Notes under the pieces: model-generated
Database searches by the model: none
Seen by the model: only the letters and a program-made list of their open reading frames with translations
Told to the model about the DNA's origin: nothing
Program-made: the position numbers and the translations under genes
Shown: positions 46,552 through 56,459 of the stretch, piece by piece
Layout of the letters: the number at the start of each line of letters is the position of its first letter
Position numbering within the stretch: the stretch's first letter is position 1
Origin: CAVSIS01 sp963814875
Lineage (GTDB): Bacteria; Acidobacteriota; Thermoanaerobaculia; Thermoanaerobaculales; Sulfomarinibacteraceae
Length of the DNA: 64,000 nucleotides
Assembly (NCBI GenBank): GCA_963814875.1
Contig: CAWFFJ010000027.1
Span: 1 to 64,000 of the forward strand
Direction of reading: 5' to 3'

Positions 46552-48474
46552 ATGGCGACGAACGAGGAATCCAAGGACGCCAAGGTTCCCGACGATCAGA
46601 CTGACGGACCCAAGGGCGGGCGGCTTGCCCTGCTGTGCCTGGCCGCGCTCGGCGTGGTCTACGGCGACATCGGCACCAGCCCCTTGTACGCGATCCGCGA
46701 GTGCTTCTACGGCGAGTACGGTATCCCCGTCACCACCGACAACGTGCTCGGCGTGCTCTCCCTCGTGCTGTGGGCGCTGATCATCGTCGTGACCCTCAAG
46801 TACCTCACGTTCATCCTGCGCGCCGACAACCACGGCGAAGGCGGCGTCATCGCGCTCATGGCCCTCGTTCTCGAGCAGGGACGGCGTCATCGCGGCCTCT
46901 CCTTCGTGCTCGTGACGCTCGGGCTCTTCGGGGCATCGCTGCTCTACGGAGACGGGATGATCACCCCGGCCATCTCGGTGCTCAGCGCCGTCGAGGGGCT
47001 GCACGTCGCCACGCCCTTCTTCGACCCCTTCGTCGTGCCGGCAACCGTGGTGATCCTCATCGGGCTGTTCCTCTTCCAGCGCCGGGGTACGGGAAGCGTG
47101 GGCGCCGTGTTCGGTCCCGTCACCCTCGTTTGGTTCTCCGTGCTCGCGGTGCTGGGCATCTCCAGCATTGTCCAGAGCCCGGGAGTGCTGGCGGCGGTGA
47201 GCCCCCAATACGGCCTCGCTTTCATCGTCCGCAACGGTCCCGTTGGCTTTCTCACGCTGGGCGGGGTGTTCCTGGTCGTGACCGGGGCGGAGGCCCTTTA
47301 CGCCGACCTCGGGCACTTCGGCCGCCGCCCGATCCGCGTGGCCTGGTACACAGTGGTGCAGCCGTCGCTGCTGGCCAACTACTTCGGCCAGGGCGCCCTG
47401 CTCCTGCGCCACCCCGAGCACGCCCACAACCCGTTCTACAATCTCGCGCCGGCGTGGGCTCTGTATCCGCTCGTCGTCATCGCCACCGCCGCCACCATCA
47501 TCGCTTCGCAGGCGGTGATCTCCGGCGCCTTCTCGCTCACCCGCCAGGCCATCCAGCTCGGTTAGTGCCCGCGCATGCGCATCGAGCACACCTCCTCCGA
47601 GGAGATCGGGCAGGTCTACATTCCTCTGGTCAACTGGGTGTTGATGGTGACGACCATCGGCCTGGTGCTGGTCTTCCGCTCCTCGAGCACGCTCGCGGCC
47701 GCGTACGGCGTCGCCGTGACCACCACCATGATCATCGCGACCCTGCTGTTCTTCTTCGTCGCCCGCGAGCGCTGGGGGTGGAGCCTGCTCAAGGCCGGAG
47801 CCCCGACCGCGCTCTTCCTCGTTGTCGACGTCTCGTTCTTCGGTGCCAACATCAGCAAGATCGCCCACGGCGCCTGGTTTCCCCTCGCCATCGGCCTGGT
47901 CGTCTTCGCCCTGCTGTCGACCTGGAAGCGCGGTCGGGAGATCCTCGCCAAGAGGTACTCGGCGAAGACCAAGCCGTTCGAAGTGTTCTTCAAGGAGCTC
48001 AAGGCTGCGAAGATCCACCGCGTCCCGGGGCGTGCCGTCTACATGACCGGCGACCCGTCGGGCGTGCCCCCGGTGCTGCTCCACAACCTCGCCCACAACA
48101 AGGTGCTGCACGAGGAGGTCGTGCTCCTCACGGTGGTGACCGAGGAGGTTCCCCGGGTGCCGGCGGGAGAGCGCATCACGGTCGACGACCTCAGTAACGG
48201 GTTCTTCCGGCTCACGGCCCGCTACGGCTTCATGGACGACCCGAGCATTCCCCACGTGCTCGGCGCCGCGAAGTCCAAGGGTCTGGATCTCACCATGGCC
48301 GAGACCAGCTTCTTCCTCGGCCGCGAGACGCCGTTCACAAGGCGCAAAAGCGGGATGGCGCCGTGGCGGGCGTGGCTGTTCCGGCTGATGAACCGCAACT
48401 GCCTCTCCGCGACCGCCTACTTCCGCATCCCCCACAACCGGGTGGTGGAGATCGGCGCCCAGATCGAGGTCTGA
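46552..48474 (+). pseudogene. kup: Kup-type K+ uptake protein interrupted by an in-frame TAG
   Basis: A K+/H+ symporter of about 640 codons. The first part starts at 46552 and shows LGVVYGDIGTSPLYAIREC, the Kup signature, and about nine membrane helices up to SLTRQAIQLG. Then TAG occurs at 47563-47565, and the same frame continues CPRMRIEHTSSEEIGQVYIPLVNW through the remaining helices and the cytoplasmic tail to 48474. In the intact paralogue at 56460 the corresponding residues are GYLPRM, so the stop replaces a Tyr codon (one change, TAC to TAG). No other damage is visible, so this is recent loss, sequence error or readthrough. Two open frames remain (46552-47565; 47575-48474). Confidence 0.85.
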
Positions 48475-48505
48475 GCCCGACTCGACAATCGGTACCGCGT
48501 GAGCT

Positions 48506-48562
48506 GGCTTGAAGAAGTTGGGAAGGTGGCGGCCCGGCTCAACTTCCCACGATCTTCAAGCC
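48506..48562. terminator. Long hairpin between kup and the GYD gene
   Basis: Arms 48506-48525 and 48543-48562 match at 17 of 20 positions (GGCTTGAAGA...TGGGAAG). It lies between the convergent kup and GYD-domain genes and can act as a two-way terminator or be a palindromic element. A related half (CGAAGAAGTTGGGAAG) recurs at 49091-49109. Confidence 0.5.
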
Positions 48563-48632
48563 CGGCTCCGATGAGGACTCCGGCGCGCTCCCGGTTTCCC
48601 TTGCTCGTCGCGCAGCGGTGTTCCCGATGGCT

Positions 48633-48926
48633 CTAGGGCATGTGAGCGAGGATCTTGTCCATCTCCGCGGCAGAGTATGCCCGCATCGTCTCGGTGCGGG
48701 TGTTGCCCATGGCGCCGAGGGTGAGCAGGAGCGCGGTCGCGGCCTCCTCATCGGCCGCTTCGGTAATGGTGACCAGGTCGCATGAGCCCTGGGTCCAGTA
48801 CAGTTCCTTGACCTTGACTCCGAACTTCCCGGCCATCTCCACGAACGCCTTCGCCCGCTTGGTCGACTCCTTGACGTTGCGGATTCCCTCATCGGTAAGG
48901 TGCACGAGACTCACGTAGGTCGGCAT
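48633..48926 (-). CDS. GYD-domain protein
   Basis: 97 residues: MPTYVSLVHLTDEGIRNVKES, KAFVEMAGKFGVKVKELYWTQGSCDLVTITEAADEEAATALLLTLGAMGNTRTETMRAYSAAEM. This is the small ferredoxin-like-fold GYD family (the usual G-Y/C-D motif reads GSCDLV here). AAAGGAGCTGTGCC precedes the ATG. Function of the family is not established; it resembles dimeric alpha-beta barrel stress proteins. Confidence 0.85.
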   Translation of the reverse strand: MPTYVSLVHLTDEGIRNVKESTKRAKAFVEMAGKFGVKVKELYWTQGSCDLVTITEAADEEAATALLLTLGAMGNTRTETMRAYSAAEMDKILAHMP

Positions 48927-49518
48927 GGCACAGCTCCTTTCGACGCGCCGTAGCTCCCAACCCGGGGCCGGAGAGATCGGCTTCGTCTCCTTCTGGTCAC
49001 ATAAATGAGAACGAGTCGCGTGTCACGCGAATTCCAGGGTGACCTCCGCCCTGACGTGGATCACGACACCACGGCACGCATGCGTGCCATGCTCGAAGAA
49101 GTTGGGAAGTCGAGCTCCCATCGGCCCCATCCCAACTTGCCCCAGCCCGACTCCCAGGAATTGTCCGAATCGTCTGTCCCGGCAGCGATGTGGTACGGAG
49201 AGTTCGGAATAACTTGGTGGTGATTCCGATTCTCTTAACACGGATTCTCCAACACAATGCGGCCGCCCCCAAATGCCGAAAGGTGCGCACCCTCACCACA
49301 GCAAGGGAGATGCCCGGCATGGGGACGTCAGACCGGCATGACGTCCCGGGAGGACGGGCGAAGTGGTCAATCGCTCTCGCGTACAGCGGGCGGCTCATGA
49401 CCTGCTGCACGAACGTGTTACGAAACGCCGGGCACGAAGCTCGTTGTGAGCGTTGACGGGAGGTTTCGGAGAACCCGGACCGTGCGCAGGTCCTGACCGA
49501 ATCGAGGAGGAGACAGCC
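48927..49518. other. 592-bp gene-free stretch with an inverted repeat
   Basis: No coding sequence can be supported here. It holds AAGTTGGG (49099-49106) and CCCAACTT (49131-49138), an 8-bp inverted repeat whose left side shares CGAAGAAGTTGGGAAG with the hairpin at 48506. The region 49190-49250 is AT-richer (GGAATAACTTGGTGGTGATT) and may carry the promoter of the downstream surface-protein gene. Confidence 0.45.
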
Positions 49519-51726
49519 ATGAAGGGTGCGAGACTTTCAGCGTTCTGCGTGGTCTGTGCGCTCTGGACGTCGTTGGCATCTGGCAACTTCGCGGGCACGG
49601 ACATCTACCTTCCATCCGTGGGTTCGGCCATCGGTGTCGCCCCCTGGTACACCACCGTATGGGTCTACAACCCCGGCGCGTCAGCGGCCATCGTCACCTT
49701 CCACCTTCTGAAGCGGCAGGCCAACCCGGGCCCCGCCACCTACACCGACGTCGTGCCGGCGGGGGACGTGAGGCGCTACGACGACGCGGTGCAGTTCATG
49801 TTTCACGAGTCGGTCTTTGGCGCCCTGCGCATCGTCTCCGACCACCAGGTCCTGGTTTCCAGCCGGATCTACTCCGAAGCGGCGGGTGGGGCGGATCGGG
49901 ATTCCTCGGGCCAGTACTTCGGGGGTATTCCGGCCTCCTTTGCGGTCGGTGCGGGTGAAACCACGCAGATCGTCGGGGTCAAGCAGACCTCCGCGGACAG
50001 GGCTCTCTCCGACTTCCGCTTCAACGTCGGCGTCGTGGAAACCGCCGGAAGCGGGGCCACCGTGAGCTTCCGGCTGCTGGACGAGTCCGGGGGCCAGGTG
50101 GGAGGCACCAGGACCTGGAGCGTCGGGGAGCATGAGCAGAGGCAGGAGAACATGTGGGACATGTTTCCGACGGTACTCGGGCAGCCGATTCCGAACGGGC
50201 GCATTGAGGTGAGCGTCACGGGCGGCAGCGGCAAGGTGATCGCGTTCGGCTCGTCCATTGCCAACGGGAGCGACGATCCGTCGACGGTGGAGATGGTATT
50301 TGCCGACTCATTGCTTGCGGACTCGGGGGGATCAGGAACGATCACCGGCGTCACGGCAGGCCAGGGGCTGACCGGGGGTGGAACCAGCGGCAGCGTCATC
50401 CTGAACGTGGGGGTAGGAGCCGGGCTCGAGGCGAGCACGGACGCGGTGAACGTCGCCGCCGGCGGGATCACCAGCGCGATGATCGCCGACGGCACGGTGG
50501 CTGCGGGCGACGTGGCGTTCAACTACGCGGGCTCGACGAGCAAGGGCGGCGCGGCGAGCGATCTCGCCTGCACGGGGTGTGTCCTCAACACCGAGATGAG
50601 CGGTGCGGGCGCAATCAACGGGCAGGTCTTGAAGTACGACGGCGTCAGCGTGAAATGGGACACCGACAATGCCGGGGGATTGACGTTGCCGTATTTTGGG
50701 AGCGCGAGCAGCAGCGGGGCATTGCTTGAAGTGTTCAATACCGCCGGCGGGTCGGGCTTGCGTGGCCAAGGCACCACCGGGTGGGGCGTGATCGGAGCTG
50801 CCACCACCGGCACCGGCGTCTACGGGGCCAGCGACACCGGCGCAGGCGTGCATGGCGTGGGCGGCACCAGCGGGTCCGGCGTTGCTGGATCAAGCACGAG
50901 CGGGCACGGAGTGAGTGGATTGAGCACCAGCGGGATCGGCGTGGGTGGCTACAGCACCACCGGCTCTGGCATGTATGGCTCCAGCACCAGCGGCCGCGGC
51001 GTGGGCGGCTTCAGTGGCAGCAACGACGGTGTCGATGGCACCAGCAACAGCGGATCCGGCGTGTACGGCCAGAGTGCCAACGCCGACGGCGTGGCGGGCA
51101 AGGGCGGACGGTATGGCGTGTATGCGGTTCCCAATGGAACCAACGGCTGGGGATACCTTGCGGCCCCCACCGTTGGTCTGTATGCCAATGCCGGCGGCAG
51201 CGGCAACCCCAGCAGGCGCGCCGGGATCTTCGACGGTGACGTGGACGTGAACGGCGTGCTCCACAAGAGCGGAGGGTCGTTCAAGATCGACGACCCGCTC
51301 GATCCGTCGGGGAAGTACCTCTACCACTCGTTCGTCGAGTCGCCGGACATGAAGAACGTCTACGACGGGGTCGTCGTCACGGACGAAAGCGGGCTCGCGG
51401 TGGTGGAGCTGCCGGAGTGGTTCGAGTCCCTGAACCGGGACTTCCGCTACCAGCTCACGGTGATCGGCCAGTTCGCACAGGCGATCATCTCGCAGGAGAT
51501 CGACCACAACCGGTTCGCGATCAAGACCAACCTTGGCAGCGTTAAGGTCTCCTGGCAGGTCACGGGCATCCGCCAGGACGCGTGGGCCAACGCCCACAGG
51601 ATCCCGGTCGAAGAGTTCAAGCCTCCGGAAGAGCAGGGTTTGTACCTGTACCCCGAGCTCTTCGGCGCGCCTGAGGAGAAAGGCATCGCATGGGCCCGCA
51701 ATCCGGAGCATGGGAAGGACCAGTAG
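49519..51726 (+). CDS. Secreted repeat-rich fibre-like surface protein
   Basis: 735 residues, ATG behind GAGGAGG, signal peptide MKGARLSAFCVVCALWTSLASG. Residues 30-280 carry the module shared with two other surface proteins (YTTVWVYNPGASAAIVTF ... FRFNVGVVETAGSGATVSF). A stalk-like segment (GVTAGQGLTGGGTSGSVILNVG) of the kind found in trimeric fibres follows, then about 14 short repeats of the type GxGVxGxSxxG (about 430-560). The C-terminal block (GVVVTDESGLAVVELPEWFESLNRDFRYQL ... SVKVSWQVTGIRQDAWANAHRIPVEE) looks like a tail-spike or fibre tip. Function unknown; adhesion or surface display is inferred. Confidence 0.75.
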   Translation: MKGARLSAFCVVCALWTSLASGNFAGTDIYLPSVGSAIGVAPWYTTVWVYNPGASAAIVTFHLLKRQANPGPATYTDVVPAGDVRRYDDAVQFMFHESVFGALRIVSDHQVLVSSRIYSEAAGGADRDSSGQYFGGIPASFAVGAGETTQIVGVKQTSADRALSDFRFNVGVVETAGSGATVSFRLLDESGGQVGGTRTWSVGEHEQRQENMWDMFPTVLGQPIPNGRIEVSVTGGSGKVIAFGSSIANGSDDPSTVEMVFADSLLADSGGSGTITGVTAGQGLTGGGTSGSVILNVGVGAGLEASTDAVNVAAGGITSAMIADGTVAAGDVAFNYAGSTSKGGAASDLACTGCVLNTEMSGAGAINGQVLKYDGVSVKWDTDNAGGLTLPYFGSASSSGALLEVFNTAGGSGLRGQGTTGWGVIGAATTGTGVYGASDTGAGVHGVGGTSGSGVAGSSTSGHGVSGLSTSGIGVGGYSTTGSGMYGSSTSGRGVGGFSGSNDGVDGTSNSGSGVYGQSANADGVAGKGGRYGVYAVPNGTNGWGYLAAPTVGLYANAGGSGNPSRRAGIFDGDVDVNGVLHKSGGSFKIDDPLDPSGKYLYHSFVESPDMKNVYDGVVVTDESGLAVVELPEWFESLNRDFRYQLTVIGQFAQAIISQEIDHNRFAIKTNLGSVKVSWQVTGIRQDAWANAHRIPVEEFKPPEEQGLYLYPELFGAPEEKGIAWARNPEHGKDQ

Positions 51727-51841
51727 CTTCTCTTCCTCGAACAAGGGTGCGGCTTCGGCATGAAACCGGAAGCGATTGCCTAGGGGAGGGAGTAGGGCGT
51801 CGCTGGTGGGTGGATTCCGGCGCATCAAAGAAGGAGTCATC

Positions 51842-52228
51842 ATGAGAAAGATCCTCCTGGTATTGGTGGCGACGCTGATCACATTGCCGATCTTCGCTGA
51901 ACAGAATGAACCGACGCCAACTCCGGCAGCAAAGCGGTCAATTGGAGTGAAGCCCGCACCGAGCCGGGAGGTGCCCGCCGGGCCGGCGAGGGGTGACGTC
52001 ATGCCGACGAAACCCAAGGGCAGACCCTTCGCCGCATTGACGAACATCTACCGGATCGAGACCGGTGGTTTGGACTCCACCGAAGCCTGCATCGACGCCG
52101 GTGGGGCCGTCTTCACAGACAAGGACCGCCACCAGATTTGCGCCAAACTCTCGGGCATTGGTGTGACGTGCGGCGGAGACCCCGGCTGTTACGATTTTGC
52201 CCAGCCAGCACAGCAGCCAGTTCACTAA
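51842..52228 (+). CDS. Small secreted protein of unknown function
   Basis: 128 residues; the ATG follows GAAGGAG and opens a signal peptide (MRKILLVLVATLITLPIFA). Then comes a proline-rich linker (TPTPAAKRSIGVKPAPSREVPAGPA) and a compact C-terminal part with four Cys (EACIDAGG, HQICAKL, GVTCGGDPGCYDF), probably two disulphides. The last four bases overlap the stop of the convergent MBOAT gene. Probably co-transcribed with the fibre-like protein 115 bases upstream. No family recognised. Confidence 0.65.
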   Translation: MRKILLVLVATLITLPIFAEQNEPTPTPAAKRSIGVKPAPSREVPAGPARGDVMPTKPKGRPFAALTNIYRIETGGLDSTEACIDAGGAVFTDKDRHQICAKLSGIGVTCGGDPGCYDFAQPAQQPVH

Positions 52229-53643
52229 AACTGGAAGTAGTAGAACGGGTTCGCCTGGGTCATGGCGAGCCGGACGATGACCAGAACCAGCACCAGGGCG
52301 ACAGCCTGAACGAAGGCGGGCAGGCGGACGAAGCTTGCCTCGGCACCTTCTTTCCACCTTTCCGGAAGGAAGTGTGTGATCGCCGCGGCCGTGAAGACGA
52401 CCAGCACGACGCCCTGCACATCGGCGCCCCAGTTCGTCGGCGAGGCGAGCGCATCGAACACCGCCGTCAGCTGCTTCAGGTCAGCGACACGGAAGATGGC
52501 GGTGGCGACTGAGGTGAGAGCAAGGGTGAGCAGGACCATGGGCACGCGCCTCCGCCAGACGAAGGCTGCGTCAGGCGAGGTGTTGACGTTGGGAGCCAGC
52601 AGCCGTTCCAGGCAGAGCAGCACGCCGTAGTAGCCGCCCCAGATGACGAAGGTCCAGCTCGCGCCGTGCCACAGGCCGACGAGCAGGAAGGTTACGAGGA
52701 GGTTGCGATAGGTGCGGAGCGGTCCCCCGCGTGAGCCGCCGAGGGGGAAGAAGACGTAGTCGCGGAACCAGCTGCCGAGAGTTATGTGCCAGCGGCGCCA
52801 GTACTCGCGGACGCTCGCCGCCTTGTACGGCGAGCGGAAGTTCACCGGCAGGCGGTAGCCGAGCATCCGTCCGCAGCCGATCGCCATGTCGGAGTACCCG
52901 GCGAAGTCGCAGTAGATCTGCAGCTTGAAGCCCAGGATCGCGAGCAGCATCCAGAGCCCGCCGTAGTCGCTCGGGTGCTTGAAGACCGGATCGACGAGCA
53001 TCACCCCCAGCAGGTCGGCAAACACCACCTTCTTGAACATGCCCTTGAGGAAGAGGTAGAGGCCGGAGCTCGCCATGTCGCTGGTGACCGTCGGGGTCGT
53101 CTCGAGCTGCGGGAGGAACTCTCGGGCCCTGACGATGGGACCTGCGACCAGCTGCGGGAAGAACGCGACGAAGAGCGAGAACTCGAGCAGGTTCCGAGCG
53201 GGGGAGAGGCGCCGCCAGTAGATGTCGAGGGTGTAGCTGAGGCTCTGGAAGGTGTAGAAGGAGATCCCCACCGGCAGGATGACGTTGAGGACGGGCGCGG
53301 AGACCGTGAGTCCGATGGCGCCGAGGAGCTGCTCGAAGTTGCCCATGAAGAAGTCGTAGTACTTGAAGACGCCGAGGACCCCGAGGTTGCCGATCAGGCT
53401 GACGGCGAGCAGCATCTTCCTCGCTCGCGGGCTCTGCGTGGCGTAGATCGCCGCGCCGACCCAGTAATCGAGCAGGGTCGAGAACACGATCAGTACGAGA
53501 TAGAAGGCGTTCCACGCCATGTAGAAGACGTAGGAGGCGACGAGCAGGAGCAGGTGACGTAGGCTCCGGTGGCGGGCCAGCAGGGCCGACAGCAACAGGA
53601 CGGCGACGAAGAAGAGTGCGAACTCGGTGGTCTGGAACAGCAT
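52225..53643 (-). CDS. MBOAT-family O-acyltransferase (AlgI-like)
   Basis: 472-residue polytopic membrane enzyme that passes acyl (usually acetyl) groups across the membrane to polysaccharide. Signature segments: LPVGISFYTFQSLSYTLDIYW, FPQLVAGPIVRAREFLPQL, CDFAGYSDMAIGCGRMLGYRLPVNFRSPY, REYWRRWHITLGSWFRDYVFFPLGGS and LVGLWHGASWTFVIWGGYYG (catalytic His in LWHG). Divergent from the AlgJ/DltD-like gene at 53759, its likely periplasmic partner. Confidence 0.92.
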   Translation of the reverse strand: MLFQTTEFALFFVAVLLLSALLARHRSLRHLLLLVASYVFYMAWNAFYLVLIVFSTLLDYWVGAAIYATQSPRARKMLLAVSLIGNLGVLGVFKYYDFFMGNFEQLLGAIGLTVSAPVLNVILPVGISFYTFQSLSYTLDIYWRRLSPARNLLEFSLFVAFFPQLVAGPIVRAREFLPQLETTPTVTSDMASSGLYLFLKGMFKKVVFADLLGVMLVDPVFKHPSDYGGLWMLLAILGFKLQIYCDFAGYSDMAIGCGRMLGYRLPVNFRSPYKAASVREYWRRWHITLGSWFRDYVFFPLGGSRGGPLRTYRNLLVTFLLVGLWHGASWTFVIWGGYYGVLLCLERLLAPNVNTSPDAAFVWRRRVPMVLLTLALTSVATAIFRVADLKQLTAVFDALASPTNWGADVQGVVLVVFTAAAITHFLPERWKEGAEASFVRLPAFVQAVALVLVLVIVRLAMTQANPFYYFQF

Positions 53644-53758
53644 CGGGTTCCGCAGATCATCGCACGAGCGGGCGCTCCGAGAGTTCCCGGAACCTCCGCA
53701 AGCACGTCACCCGAAGATCCGGCCGCGGCGTGAGAGGATGGAGCCGAGCCGAGGACCC

Positions 53759-54787
53759 ATGATGACCTTGTTGCCTCGCAAGCTGATCCGTGTCGGCGTT
53801 TGGGCCGTGGCGATCGTGCTGATCGGCAACCCGCTGGCGGACAGCCTCGGGCTCAAGTACTGGCAGCCGATTGCTTACGAGTCGATCCTGCCGGTGTATG
53901 CCTATCAACGGCGGGGACGACCTGCCGACGTGCTCTTCCTCGGCACCTCAAAGACCGCCTGCATTCCTCCGCGCCTCGTCGAGGAGGAGCTCCGCGCGCT
54001 GGGCGGCCGGGAGCTGGACGTCTACAGCCTGGCTCAGCTCGCGGTGAACACCGACGCCTCGTGGTGGATGCTGCGCGACACCCTCGCGACCAACGGCGTG
54101 CCGGGGATCGTGGTCCTCGAGTTGGGACCCGGCTCGGTCAACGCGAACCGCCGGTTCCACGGCGAGCTGGAGTGGTACAGCTCGACCTCCGACCTGTTGC
54201 GGATGATCCCTGCGCTGACCGACCAGAGTCGCGTCCTCTCCGCCGTCAAGGGTCAGCTCCGAGGTTGGTCGAGCCTGGTGTCGTGGGTCCTCGTGAGACC
54301 GGGGTCGCGGCAGTCGCAGGAGCGCCTCGCGGACATCGACCGCAACGGCGGACTCCTGGTGAGCTCCGAGAGGAGCCTCGCCGAGCGGTCCGCCGATGAG
54401 CGCGCCCGGATGCTGCGCCGCGAGACCGAGGAGGATCGTCGCCAGCTCTGGCGGAGCTACATCATCGGCGGGCCGACCGTGAAGGCCCTCGAGGCCATCA
54501 TCGACACCTGCCGCGCAAAGGGCTGCCGGGTGGGGCTGTACGACCCGCCGGACCACCCCGACTACCGGGCCGCGATGCCGCCCGGCATGCTGGTGGAGTT
54601 CGCTCGCTTTATTGCAGCCTTCGGCGCGGAACGGGACCTCCGGTACTACGACTTCAACACTCCGGAGGCGCGCGCACGCCTCCAGCTCACCGACGCCGAC
54701 TTCATGGACTACACCCACCTCAACTCCACCGGCGCCGAGCGTTTCAGTCGGGAGATCGCCCGCAGCGTCATCCTCGAGGACGATTGA
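53759..54787 (+). CDS. AlgJ/DltD-like membrane-anchored SGNH-type acyltransferase partner
   Basis: About 342 residues with an N-terminal signal anchor (LIRVGVWAVAIVLIGNPLAD). DVLFLGTSKTACIPPRLVEEEL is the block-I-like strand with the nucleophile Ser region (GTSK), GIVVLELGPGSVNANRRF follows, and FMDYTHLNSTGAERFSREIA supplies the D-x2-H-type motif (DYTHLN). This matches the SGNH-like acetyl acceptor proteins paired with MBOATs. Starts at 53738 and 53762 are also possible; 53759 has GAGG four bases upstream. Adjacent to and divergent from the MBOAT gene. Confidence 0.75.
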   Translation: MMTLLPRKLIRVGVWAVAIVLIGNPLADSLGLKYWQPIAYESILPVYAYQRRGRPADVLFLGTSKTACIPPRLVEEELRALGGRELDVYSLAQLAVNTDASWWMLRDTLATNGVPGIVVLELGPGSVNANRRFHGELEWYSSTSDLLRMIPALTDQSRVLSAVKGQLRGWSSLVSWVLVRPGSRQSQERLADIDRNGGLLVSSERSLAERSADERARMLRRETEEDRRQLWRSYIIGGPTVKALEAIIDTCRAKGCRVGLYDPPDHPDYRAAMPPGMLVEFARFIAAFGAERDLRYYDFNTPEARARLQLTDADFMDYTHLNSTGAERFSREIARSVILEDD

Positions 54788-54912
54788 AAAGCGACGAGCA
54801 CCGAGCGGCGGGTTGAACCGATTCTCGGAGGGCTGAAAGGGAGCGTCCTGGCGGCGACGAGAGTCAAAACCAAGCGGCCGCTTCTGCAAGGCGCCGATCC
54901 AGGATGCGGCGC

Positions 54913-56082
54913 TCAACGCCCTTGGCTCAGAGGTGGGTCGCCATAGGCGATCTCGAAGATCTGAGGCGCATAGAAGACCATCGGGTGGGTACGGTTCCCG
55001 AGCCGTGCGAGCACTCCCGCGCCGACGAGGCGATCGATGTCGGACTTCGCCGTCGGATAGGACACCCCGAAGTGCTGCTGGACAAGGGGAACGGTCACGA
55101 CGGGACTTTCGAACAGGCGCTCCACCAGTTCGTGCAGACGGGCACTCCCTTGGGTCGCCGCTGCGTGCATCGTCTTTTTGAGCTCGCCCAGGCTCTCGCA
55201 TCTGCGGATGGCGTCCTGAGCCTGCTCGACGGTTCCTCGAATGCAGAACTCGACCCACCGCGTCCACTCGCCACGGGCGCTGACGTTGAAGAGGAGGTCG
55301 ATGTACTCGTCCTTGTACCTTTCGAAGAACGGGCTCATGTAGAGCCAGGGCCTCGAAAGGTCGCACCACAACCACGTCATCAACGCCAGCAGCAGTCTTC
55401 CGACGCGACCGTTTCCGTCACGGAACGGGTGAATCGCCTCGAACTGATAGTGAAGGACGTAGCACGCCACGAGCGGGTCAAGCGCGTCATCCCGGTTCGC
55501 GAGCTGCTGCTCGAAGGCGGTCAGGCACTCGGTAAGGCGTTCGATCGGAGCTGGTACGAAGCGGCGATCCGATCCGATGTGAACCTGCCCCTGCCTGAAC
55601 TCGCCGGGCCGCGCTTCTTCCCCGCGCACTCCCCGAAGCAGCCAGGCGTGAAGCTGACGGATGAAGTACAGGGAGAGAGGGGCTCCCTCCTTGAGAGAGC
55701 TGAAACCCTCACGGAGCGCCCGGCCGTAGTTGGAGACCTCCAGCCACGCGTTGACGCGATCGTCACGAGACTGCGGCTCGCGGGGCGAAAGCTCGAAAAG
55801 GAGCAGGTCCACGGGTGTCGCGTACGTACCCTCGAGGCTCGATGAGCGCAGGGCCTCCCGTTGCTGAAGGGGTCTGAGAAGCAGCTCGGGGTTCGGAATC
55901 GTGAGGCCGATTCCGTCGAGCTTGCCGAGCAGCTGTTTGGCTCCGGCAAGCGTTGGCCACAACCTCTCCGGGATCTTCCACCTCGGAGGAAGAGGATCTG
56001 GGACGAACGCATGATCCTCGCGCGGCGTCCGGACGGGGACCAGCTCACCAGTCATCCGAGCTGTGAACTTCTCGATATCCAC
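54913..56082 (-). CDS. Fic-family AMPylator with winged-helix tail
   Basis: About 389 residues. The active-site loop is HPFRDGNGRVGR (family HPFxxGNGRxxR). The N-terminal inhibitory helix motif is SSSLEGTYA ((S/T)xxxE(G/N), Glu near residue 84), marking a self-inhibited class II Fic protein. Before the Fic core, a Fic_N-like segment (PPRWKIPERLWPTLAGAKQLLGKLDGIG) is present, and the C-terminus is a winged helix (VVTVPLVQQHFGVSYPTAKSDIDRLVGAGVL). Start: GTG at 56082 with GAGGG upstream, or TTG at 56094. Monocistronic with its own promoter. Confidence 0.88.
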   Translation of the reverse strand: MDIEKFTARMTGELVPVRTPREDHAFVPDPLPPRWKIPERLWPTLAGAKQLLGKLDGIGLTIPNPELLLRPLQQREALRSSSLEGTYATPVDLLLFELSPREPQSRDDRVNAWLEVSNYGRALREGFSSLKEGAPLSLYFIRQLHAWLLRGVRGEEARPGEFRQGQVHIGSDRRFVPAPIERLTECLTAFEQQLANRDDALDPLVACYVLHYQFEAIHPFRDGNGRVGRLLLALMTWLWCDLSRPWLYMSPFFERYKDEYIDLLFNVSARGEWTRWVEFCIRGTVEQAQDAIRRCESLGELKKTMHAAATQGSARLHELVERLFESPVVTVPLVQQHFGVSYPTAKSDIDRLVGAGVLARLGNRTHPMVFYAPQIFEIAYGDPPLSQGR

Positions 56083-56124
56083 TGTCGCCCTCAATGCACC
56101 AGGCTGACTTAAAATTTGTGACCA

Positions 56125-56153
56125 ATAATCTTAACTCTTTGTCGACTTGTCAA
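56125..56153 (-). promoter_or_regulatory. Sigma-70 promoter of the Fic gene
   Basis: TTGACA (56153-56148), 17-bp spacer, GATTAT (56130-56125) on the minus strand, in an AT-rich island (56105-56155) that stands out from the GC-rich surroundings. The predicted start is about 35 bases before the first possible start codon. The remaining gap to the next gene (56154-56459) contains nothing I can assign apart from a TATGGT at 56441. Confidence 0.65.
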
Positions 56154-56459
56154 GCAGGAGTTCCCCTGGGCCCGCGGACGAGAACGTAAAGTACTGCATT
56201 ATGGTGAATTCAATCGCCGCTTGATCAGGGCTGCGAGACCCGCAGCCTTCGAGGCGTTGTTCTGTCACGTGGGGCAGAAGTAGATCTCGACACTCACCTC
56301 GGCTCCAATCTCTGCGATCAACAGGCTGTCTGGCCAACACGAGGGCGCAGGGCCCTGGCATTTCTATAGAGGCACCGACGCCAAACTGAGCCGCAGCCGT
56401 CTGGGTGGCCTTCCGCAGGTGGGGAGTGCGCCTCCCTCGCTATGGTATGGTTCACCGCC

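Noticed and set aside
50760..51120. Short periodic repeats in the fibre-like gene suggesting a CRISPR array
   Set aside because: They encode GxGVxGxSxxG repeats in frame and vary as protein repeats do.
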